Virus record (IMG/VR): IMGVR_UViG_3300041809_002690
Span: 1 to 27,729 of that record
Direction: 5' to 3' (one strand)
DNA from: a virus
DNA length: 27,729 bases
The translations under genes were made by a program, and so were the position numbers. The notes beneath the pieces were generated by a model, which was not told where the DNA came from, made no database searches, and saw only the letters and a list, made by a program, of their open reading frames with translations. How positions within the stretch are numbered: the first letter of the stretch is position 1; the number at the start of each line of letters is the position of its first letter. This document shows positions 23,515 through 27,729 of this stretch, one piece after another.

Positions 23515-23939
23515 CGTCCCTCCACTTTGGTTTTCAGCAGCAATTGGACATTTTTATTCACCTCGTCCAGGGTTCCCCCCAGATGCGCCAGGTCGGTTTT
23601 TACCTGCGCGAAATTTTGCGCGTGCGTCTCTCGAATGCTCGTGTCCTCCTTGCGCATCTCGCTCCAAATGCGATCCAGTTCCGCATCGTGGCCATCCAGC
23701 CGGCCCTCGATGCCGCCAAAACGGAGTTCGCTCGCGTCGTGGTTGTAACGCTTTGCTGCCTTGCGGAACTCCGGCGGCGGATTGTCGTCAATCTTCGTCG
23801 TCGGTTTCCCAAACATTTTGATCAGGCCGGCGATACAGGCTCCAATGAACAGCAGCGCCACCAAGACAATGAGGGTCCACTTGAGCGTTTCCGCCGGCAC
23901 GCTCGGCAGGTCTGTTGATTGCGCAAAAATTGGTGTCAT
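23511..23939 (-). CDS. Membrane/coiled-coil protein, DUF2730-like
   Basis: The product has 142 residues from the ATG at 23939 (MTPIFAQSTDLPSVPAETLK). A single transmembrane helix (about residues 20-42, WTLIVLVALLFIGACIAGLI) is followed by a charged helical region ending DLAHLGGTLDEVNKNVQLLL, which resembles the end of DUF2730 proteins (Mu gp25). Such proteins are thought to be inner-membrane spanin-like components of lysis. The start overlaps the lipase stop as ATGA. A longer reading upstream is shadow of the lipase gene. Whether an outer spanin partner exists here is unclear; the lipoprotein at 25660-26019 is a candidate. Confidence 0.7.
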   Translation of the reverse strand: MTPIFAQSTDLPSVPAETLKWTLIVLVALLFIGACIAGLIKMFGKPTTKIDDNPPPEFRKAAKRYNHDASELRFGGIEGRLDGHDAELDRIWSEMRKEDTSIRETHAQNFAQVKTDLAHLGGTLDEVNKNVQLLLKTKVEGR

Positions 23940-24706
23940 AGTCCCTGAATCCGTTGTTGGTAGGCGGCGATGTAATGTTCCGAAATGAGAACGTCCTTTC
24001 CGTTCCGGTATGCGCCCCACAAGCCGAGCGCGGCGGACAGCAGCAGCACCCACAGCGGCGGGTTAAGGTCATAGCCGCCGCCATAAGCCAGAAAAAGCTT
24101 TTGCCCCACGCGCTTGTAATCCATCAGCAGCGGCGGCGTGCGCGGCACGATGTCATTTTGGTTGACGATGCAGAATGTTTTGTCGGCGAGGCCGGCATTG
24201 TAGATGTCACGGAACGGGCCGTTGCCCACGCGCGGCGCGCCGAACGTGTAAACGGCCGCCACCGGAATGCGGCAGCGGTTGATTTCATCCGCCGCCAGAA
24301 CCGCCAGCGCGCCGCCGAGCGAATGGCCGGTGATGAACACCTTGCACCGGGACGACGCGCCTTCGAGCAAAAACTCCAGCCTTGCCTTCACCTCGTTGCG
24401 GATCGCGCGCCAGTCGCTCGCAAACCCGTGATGCACCTGCGACCGGTAGCCAGGCCCGTAATTTGTCAGCCAGAACTCCGCGTCCTTGATGAAGTCCTCC
24501 GGCGACTTGCTCCCGCGAAAGGCAATCATGATGCAGTCGCCGCGATCCTGGATAACCGCCGCCGCGTGCGTGGCCTCGTCCTCGACAAAAATCCCCTCGT
24601 TCGCGGCGATGGAGCTGGCGCTGGCATAGGCCAGCGCGCTCGCCTCGGCCAGCGCCCGCGCGTTGCCCCAGTCAAAACCGGTCTTGGTTGGATCAAGTGT
24701 CAGCAT
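23936..24706 (-). CDS. Class 3 lipase (alpha/beta hydrolase)
   Basis: The product has 256 residues matching the lipase class 3 family. FRGSKSP (residues 63-69) is the oxyanion region, GHSLGG (127-132) holds the nucleophile Ser129, NQNDIVPR (182-189) the acid Asp185, and SEHYIAAY (242-249) the catalytic His244. A hydrophobic patch (PPLWVLLLSAALGLWGAY, about 216-233) lies between Asp and His and may contact membrane. No signal peptide is seen. It is coupled by ATGA to the spanin-like gene. Where most phages have an endolysin, this one has a lipase, so it may act on host membrane lipid during lysis. The leader holds AGAGG five bases before ATG. Confidence 0.9.
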   Translation of the reverse strand: MLTLDPTKTGFDWGNARALAEASALAYASASSIAANEGIFVEDEATHAAAVIQDRGDCIMIAFRGSKSPEDFIKDAEFWLTNYGPGYRSQVHHGFASDWRAIRNEVKARLEFLLEGASSRCKVFITGHSLGGALAVLAADEINRCRIPVAAVYTFGAPRVGNGPFRDIYNAGLADKTFCIVNQNDIVPRTPPLLMDYKRVGQKLFLAYGGGYDLNPPLWVLLLSAALGLWGAYRNGKDVLISEHYIAAYQQRIQGL

Positions 24707-24711
24707 GTGTG

Positions 24712-24735
24712 CCTCTGCGCCTCTGCGTCTCTGTG
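24712..24735 (+). repeat. Short CCTCTGCG-type tandem repeat
   Basis: Two copies of CCTCTGCG (24712-24719, 24720-24727) and a diverged third (TCTCTGTG) lie between the lipase start and the barrel gene stop, just upstream of the lipase ATG. Short repeats of this kind are common in intergenic DNA of several Gram-negative genomes. I see no gene function. Confidence 0.5.
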
Positions 24736-24746
24736 GCGGTTAAAAA

Positions 24747-25343
24747 TCAAAACGCAAACCCGGCGCCGACGTGGAACACCTTTTCCAAGTCGCCGCCCGG
24801 ATGCGCCCGCATATCCACACCGGCGAAGACGTAGGTGAACCCGCCCGCGCCGCCCAGGAAGCTGGCGCCGGTTCCCTTGGTCAGGTTGTAGTTGATGTCC
24901 GCGCCGCCCGAGACGAAGAAGCTCTTCGAACCTTCCAGCACACCGCCGCCGCCGAGCTTCCCGACGAGCTGCCAGTTGGAAAAGTTTTTGATCAGCTCAA
25001 TGCCGCCCGATGCCGAATGCAGGCCGGAGCCGGTCGCGCTCAAGGTCGCCGCCGCGCCCGCGCCAATGTCAACCGCCGCGCCGTGGTGGAAGTCTGCATC
25101 CGCCTGGATGTAACTCATCGTGCCGCCGGTGGATTCATATTCGAGGCCAGTCGCGACCTTGTAGTTCGCGTTGGTGAAGCTCAACCCGTTCGGATCGAAC
25201 GCGGGCACCGAGACGCCGGCGGGAACGCCGGCGAGTTGCGCGGCCATCTGCTGGACGTTGGTGGATGTTTGAGCGCGGAGAGGAACAGCCAGGGCGCAAA
25301 GGGCGCCAAGAATTAGAATTGCGAACTGGATTTTATTTTTCAT
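24747..25343 (-). CDS. Exported protein, probable outer-membrane beta-barrel
   Basis: The product has 198 residues with a signal peptide (MKNKIQFAILILGALCALAV, then PLRAQ). The body alternates hydrophobic and polar residues, rich in Gly, and ends VFHVGAGFAF, with a terminal Phe typical of outer-membrane barrel proteins. Segments such as KVATGLEYESTGGTMSY and FFVSGGADINYNLTKG would form strands with turns. Placed next to the lipoprotein and the lipase, it may alter the host outer membrane, for example as superinfection exclusion or as a lysis aid, but no family is recognised. It has its own leader without a clear ribosome binding site. Confidence 0.75.
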   Translation of the reverse strand: MKNKIQFAILILGALCALAVPLRAQTSTNVQQMAAQLAGVPAGVSVPAFDPNGLSFTNANYKVATGLEYESTGGTMSYIQADADFHHGAAVDIGAGAAATLSATGSGLHSASGGIELIKNFSNWQLVGKLGGGGVLEGSKSFFVSGGADINYNLTKGTGASFLGGAGGFTYVFAGVDMRAHPGGDLEKVFHVGAGFAF

Positions 25344-25659
25344 GGTTGTGTTTGGTTAGTGCGGAGCGCATGGCGCTCCGCTGGAGGCGGCGGCATGAGA
25401 CGGCTATGAGCAATGTGGACGAGCGACCGCCCACTCGGAGGATTCGCCCCATGCCGCCGGAATTTTTCGTTTTGTCGCTCACGTCAGGCGCGACAATGAC
25501 ACAACCGCGGCAACGCGGCTCGTAAGTTGCTTACAGAATTTTAGGGGGTGAAAAAAGAAGACTGCCGGTGCGCCAAACTAAAACGGAGCGGGCAACTCGC
25601 GGTCGCTCGCTCCGTGGCCGCCGATTAGAAACCCAAACCCGCCCAACCGTCAAATGAAA
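25344..25659. other. Hairpin-rich intergenic region without a gene
   Basis: No gene is evident in these 316 bases. Perfect inverted repeats are dense: GCGGAGCGC/GCGCTCCGC (25361-25381, 9 bp, 3-base loop); GGCGGCAT/ATGCCGCC (25388-25395 with 25451-25458); TTGTCGC/GCGACAA (25472-25496); CCGCG-GCAA-CGCGG (25505-25518, a GNRA loop if read on the plus strand); GTAAG/CTTAC (25522-25534); ACGGAGCG/CGCTCCGT (25583-25615). The count and spacing suggest a structured RNA or a complex operator region. No tRNA is apparent. Confidence 0.5.
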
Positions 25660-26019
25660 TTATTGCCTGGGCGCGGACGAAACCCTGTTTGTATTTTGTC
25701 CGGCAAGTGCGGAGGCTTTCCAATCCCGAACGGTGCCGTCTATTTCAGCACCGACCGTCACGGTCATTTCGCCGATGACAACAGTGTCAACGGGCACGTT
25801 ATATTTGAACGCCGCCTTGTCGCGCAGAGCCGCAAAATAAGTGTATTGCGGCGGCGGCGCGGACAGGGATAACGGCCACATGCCGGAATTGGCCTCAACC
25901 GGGCCGAGGATTTTCACGTTTTGACTCCACCCTTCAGAGGGAGGATATTTCATCACAGATTCACAGCCGGTCAGACACAGCAGCGCGCCGGCGGCGAGGA
26001 GGTAGAGGGCGGTTTTCAT
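25660..26019 (-). CDS. Small lipoprotein
   Basis: The product has 119 residues from the ATG at 26019. The N-terminus MKTALYLLAAGALLCLTGC has a perfect lipobox (Leu-Thr-Gly-Cys19), so the mature form should be lipid-anchored. After it the sequence is neutral and Pro/Ser-rich (PPPQYTYFAALRDKAAFKYN) with no recognised domain. Leader AAAGGA lies nine bases before the ATG, one of the better ribosome binding sites. It is the first gene of the left-directed run. It might be an outer spanin partner of the membrane coiled-coil protein, or a superinfection-exclusion lipoprotein. A longer upstream frame rich in Arg and Lys is not credible. Confidence 0.8.
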   Translation of the reverse strand: MKTALYLLAAGALLCLTGCESVMKYPPSEGWSQNVKILGPVEANSGMWPLSLSAPPPQYTYFAALRDKAAFKYNVPVDTVVIGEMTVTVGAEIDGTVRDWKASALAGQNTNRVSSAPRQ

Positions 26020-26065
26020 TGGTTTTTTTCCTTTAGCTTTTGGGGTGGATTGACGAAGGTTAGAT

Positions 26066-26080
26066 ATACGCTTTGCGTAT
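26066..26080. promoter_or_regulatory. Palindrome in the lipoprotein upstream region
   Basis: ATACGC-TTT-GCGTAT is a perfect inverted repeat (6-bp arms, 3-base centre) 47 bases upstream of the lipoprotein ATG, in the presumed promoter region of the left-directed run. It is a candidate operator. It has no T-run to suggest a terminator. A -35/-10 pair near it is not clear to me. Confidence 0.4.
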
Positions 26081-26164
26081 CGGACTTGGAAGAGCCGGAA
26101 ACCGCGAATTTTCATTCATCAACCAAGTGCCGGACGCGCCCATCGGCGCGGCTCGGTGCATTTG

Positions 26165-26242
26165 GTGAAGGGCGCTTCGCGGTGCCTCGGCCCTTGTGTG
26201 CCGGGTCCGCGCCCTTTCTGGTTCAATGAAAGCCTTCATTGA
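26165..26242. other. Two hairpins beyond the ribbon-helix-helix gene
   Basis: AAGGGCGC and GCGCCCTT (about 26165 and 26217) enclose an inner stem of about six pairs (CTCGGC with GCCGGG). TCAATGAA-AGCC-TTCATTGA (26223-26242) is a separate perfect 8-bp hairpin, about 12 bases beyond the stop of the minus-strand regulator. Neither has a T-run on the minus strand. They may end or stabilise that transcript. Confidence 0.4.
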
Positions 26243-26253
26243 GATTGGTGGGT

Positions 26254-26679
26254 TTATTTTCGTTTTGGAGTCCGAGCCGGTTCGGCAGAAGAAGCTTCCC
26301 GCAAAAGAGCGGCTCGTGCTTTACGTTCAACCTCCGCCTGCGCCGGAGGCACGGGAACGTTTGCCGGATCGTAGGTGCTACGCTTGTGTGCGGTGTCGGA
26401 ATTGATCGAACTCTTCTGATCATCAAAACTTTCGTTGAGAGCGTCGGCATTCTGGACGATCTCATACTTAATTCGCCCACCCTTGCCAGCGCGGTCTGGA
26501 GCAATAACTTTTTCACGGGGAACCTCGATTCCAGATGCCTCCAGTTTTTCCTGCAAAGCATCCCTCACGAATTGAGAACGTCCCAATTCTCCACGGGCCC
26601 GGTCAATATCTGCAAGGAATTCCAAATCAACCCAGCAGCCGACCATCTTGTATTTAGACGTGTTATGCACCCCTGGCAT
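26254..26679 (-). CDS. Ribbon-helix-helix regulator with long C-terminal tail
   Basis: The product has 141 residues. Residues about 12-52 (MVGCWVDLEFLADIDRARGE then LGRSQFVRDALQEKLEAS) form a typical ribbon-helix-helix DNA-binding motif: one strand and two helices with the Arg-Ser-Gln-Phe-Val-Arg-Asp signature. The remaining 90 residues are charged, Ala/Pro-rich, ending RTPKRK, and likely unstructured. The gene faces away from a second ribbon-helix-helix gene at 26778. It would repress or activate one of the two transcripts. The ATG at 26646 is an alternative start; the ATG at 26679 overlaps a TTATGC/GCATAA inverted repeat. Confidence 0.8.
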   Translation of the reverse strand: MPGVHNTSKYKMVGCWVDLEFLADIDRARGELGRSQFVRDALQEKLEASGIEVPREKVIAPDRAGKGGRIKYEIVQNADALNESFDDQKSSINSDTAHKRSTYDPANVPVPPAQAEVERKARAALLREASSAEPARTPKRK

Positions 26680-26751
26680 AAACTGGTTTTAACACCCCAT
26701 AAAAAAAGTTCAAGATTTTTCTTTACATGGTGTTAAATCGAGTTAAACTCG
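26660..26751. promoter_or_regulatory. Divergent control region between two ribbon-helix-helix genes
   Basis: TTTAACACC (26688-26696) and GGTGTTAAA (26729-26737) are perfect inverted copies 32 bases apart, with a third GTGTTA at 26660-26665. The palindromes TTATGC/GCATAA (26663-26668 and 26676-26681) and CGAGTT-A-AACTCG (26739-26751) flank them. Weak promoters can be drawn in both directions: TTGAAC and TAAAAC on the minus strand, TTCAAG and TTAAAT on the plus strand. Each -10 region would then overlap one GGTGTTAAA copy. This is a plausible operator cluster for the two regulators. Confidence 0.5.
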
Positions 26752-26777
26752 GTTCAAGAATGAAATTGAGAAAGACA

Positions 26778-26945
26778 ATGAAGCGCGGTGCAGTGAGGGC
26801 TAGCCAATGTGTCTTTGTCGGCGCATGGCTGCCAATTCCACTCGTAAATTCCCTCGATGAAGCTGTAACCCAGCTCGACAGCGACCGCTCCAAAATAATC
26901 CGCGATGCGCTCCGTGAGAAAGTGAGCAAGGAGGCGGCATCGTGA
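26778..26945 (+). CDS. Small ribbon-helix-helix regulator
   Basis: The product has 55 residues from the ATG at 26778 (MKRGAVRASQCVFVGAWLPI). The strand VFVGAWLP and helices NSLDEAVTQLD, SDRSKIIRDALREKVSKEA give a ribbon-helix-helix fold, with Asp-Ser-Asp-Arg-Ser-Lys-Ile-Ile-Arg-Asp at the turn. Other in-frame ATGs lie at 26760 and 26727. I chose 26778 because GAG lies seven bases before it and the region upstream holds likely promoter and operator sites. It diverges from the other regulator. Its stop overlaps the next gene as GTGA. It may control early or late genes as one half of a switch. Confidence 0.75.
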   Translation: MKRGAVRASQCVFVGAWLPIPLVNSLDEAVTQLDSDRSKIIRDALREKVSKEAAS

Positions 26946-27175
26946 GCGCACACCTCCAACCCGCATTGCTCGTGGACGGTGTTCCGCTGACCGGCGGCAA
27001 ATCGCACGCGGCCATCGCCCAGGCCCACGTCACCAAAATCATCAAGGCGCTGGAACTTGACGCGGCCCACGTCTTTGTGGACGACGCCGGCAAGGTGTAT
27101 GACCGCGTGGCCGCTGGAAAACTTTTCGGCCTGGAAGGCCCGCTCAATTCCGAACTGCTGGACACAACCCCATGA
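26942..27175 (+). CDS. Small unknown protein, GTG start
   Basis: The product has 77 residues, starting at GTG 26942 where it overlaps the regulator stop as GTGA. It reads MSAHLQPALLVDGVPLTGGK, AQAHVTKIIKALELDAAHVF, then VDDAGKVYDRVAAGKLFGLE. It is small and soluble, with no recognised family. Its stop overlaps the next gene as ATGA. Being coupled to the regulator, it is likely an early or control gene. Confidence 0.7.
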   Translation: MSAHLQPALLVDGVPLTGGKSHAAIAQAHVTKIIKALELDAAHVFVDDAGKVYDRVAAGKLFGLEGPLNSELLDTTP

Positions 27176-27348
27176 AAACACTTCTCGCCATTTCCTGTGT
27201 CGCCGGCCTGCTGCTCACCTGCTGCGTCGGCTGTGCCGCCGCGTTGCTCGGCCTGCGCCGGCTGGACCGCTGGTGCCAGCGGCAACTTACCGACACCGAC
27301 GGCCAGCCCGAATCAATCCGCAATCCGCAATCCGCAATCCGCAATTGA
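27172..27348 (+). CDS. Small protein with N-terminal hydrophobic helix
   Basis: The product has 58 residues: MKTLLAISCVAGLLLTCCVG, then CAAALLGLRRLDRWCQRQLT and a hydrophilic end. The first 25 residues form a signal anchor or signal peptide with several cysteines. The last residues come from a CAATCCG tandem repeat (27314-27345), which also supplies the stop region. It overlaps the upstream gene as ATGA. The function is unknown. Confidence 0.6.
   Translation: MKTLLAISCVAGLLLTCCVGCAAALLGLRRLDRWCQRQLTDTDGQPESIRNPQSAIRN
27314..27345 (+). repeat. CAATCCG tandem repeat
   Basis: Four full copies of CAATCCG (27314-27341) and a partial CAAT end the 58-residue ORF. Because the unit is 7 bases, gain or loss of copies would shift the C-terminal frame. 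Similar CGGATTG arrays are frequent in intergenic DNA of several bacterial phyla, by my recollection. Confidence 0.7.
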
Positions 27349-27349
27349 A

Positions 27350-27729
27350 ATGAACGCCACCCTGCCATTGCCCATTGAAGTTGGCGCGCACACTGTTTTG
27401 GTGGACGCCGGCTTTGTGCGCGCGCGGCGGCGGGTTGACAACGACAGCGTTCTGGCGATGACGGACAACGCGCTGCATCCCCGGCATTTGCGGTTCGTTT
27501 TCGACGTGAGCTGCGGAGCGGGCGAGGTGCGCGAACTCCGATTCTGGGGGCTTGAGGTGGAATCGCCGGAAGCGTGCTCGCGCCTCACGCTGGACGCCGC
27601 GCTGCGGCAGATACTGGGCCGGCGCGATTATTTCCGCCGGGGCGACCTCGTGATGGAGTGGGTTGTCACGCGCATCCACGTGAGCAAGCTCATCCGCGCC
27701 GGCGAACTGCGCGAGACCGGCAACCGCCT
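27350..27729 (+). CDS. Unknown protein with possible C-terminal HTH, partial (3' end outside window)
   Basis: The frame opens at ATG 27350, one base after the previous stop, and stays open to the window edge (at least 126 residues). It starts MNATLPLPIEVGAHTVLVDA, then has LRFVFDVSCGAGEVRELRFW. The final part (LDAALRQILGRRDYFRRGDL, VMEWVVTRIHVSKLIRAGEL) resembles a helix-turn-helix of the type used by excisionase-like or helix-turn-helix accessory proteins, where a Val-Ser-Lys-Leu-Ile-Arg turn is followed by Gly-Glu-Leu. No family is recognised with confidence. It is the last of four coupled plus-strand genes. Confidence 0.65.
   Translation, partial: MNATLPLPIEVGAHTVLVDAGFVRARRRVDNDSVLAMTDNALHPRHLRFVFDVSCGAGEVRELRFWGLEVESPEACSRLTLDAALRQILGRRDYFRRGDLVMEWVVTRIHVSKLIRAGELRETGNR

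Noticed and set aside
25361-25381. Rho-independent terminator for the lipoprotein transcript
   Set aside because: The stem is strong, but no T-run follows on either strand.
26130-26230. tRNA gene
   Set aside because: There is GC-rich pairing and a GGTTCAA string, but no acceptor, D and anticodon arms in proper order could be drawn.
27314-27345. CRISPR array
   Set aside because: The units are 7 bases with no spacers; it is a simple tandem repeat.

Overview
The window is the structural half of a tailed (double-stranded DNA) phage or prophage, seen across the head, neck, tail and host-takeover genes. It runs off both window ends. Almost everything from about 26.7 kb down to base 1 is on the minus strand. 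Four small genes on the plus strand begin at about 26.78 kb. The host is inferred to be a high-GC Gram-negative bacterium, probably of the Verrucomicrobiota. Supports are: many proteins with N-terminal export signals and Asn/Thr-rich bodies, a lipoprotein and an outer-membrane-barrel-like protein, A-rich leaders in place of strong Shine-Dalgarno sites, and two short intergenic repeat types I associate with such genomes. This is inference only, because no host gene is present.

Reading in the direction of transcription (right to left): two ribbon-helix-helix regulators face away from each other across a small control region (26.25-26.95 kb). Next come a lipoprotein, an intergenic stretch rich in hairpins, a barrel-like protein and a class 3 lipase (23.9-26.0 kb). 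A tightly coupled packaging and head block follows: membrane/coiled-coil protein, winged-helix protein, small terminase, GpA-type large terminase, DUF935-type portal with an extra C-terminal domain, and Mu-I-like protease/scaffold. After it come a decoration protein and a major capsid protein with a hydrophobic N-terminal extension (15.6-24.7 kb). Then the neck genes (12.5-15.0 kb), the tail tube, the G/GT chaperone pair with a textbook -1 frameshift signal, the tape measure and a GTA-like tail tip (hub halves, NlpC/P60 peptidase, J-like protein).

The head order (DUF2730-like, winged helix, TerS, TerL, DUF935 portal, I-like protease) resembles Mu-type phages. The terminase is GpA-type, and the tail resembles siphoviruses and gene transfer agents, so the genome is a mosaic. 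Most junctions inside blocks are ATGA or near-zero overlaps, which implies translational coupling.

The most unusual theme is that Sec-signal or membrane-anchored, Asn/Thr-rich proteins sit inside every morphogenesis module: after the capsid gene, between tail tube and chaperone, between two halves of a tail-hub protein, and after the J-like gene. The capsid protein itself also seems to carry a hydrophobic N-terminus. This is the best candidate for an undescribed system in the window. Other notable points are a 17-residue peptide shared by two tail-tip proteins, a J-like gene divided by one in-frame stop, and a structured intergenic region at 25.35-25.65 kb. No tRNA, rRNA, CRISPR array, integrase or transposase was seen.
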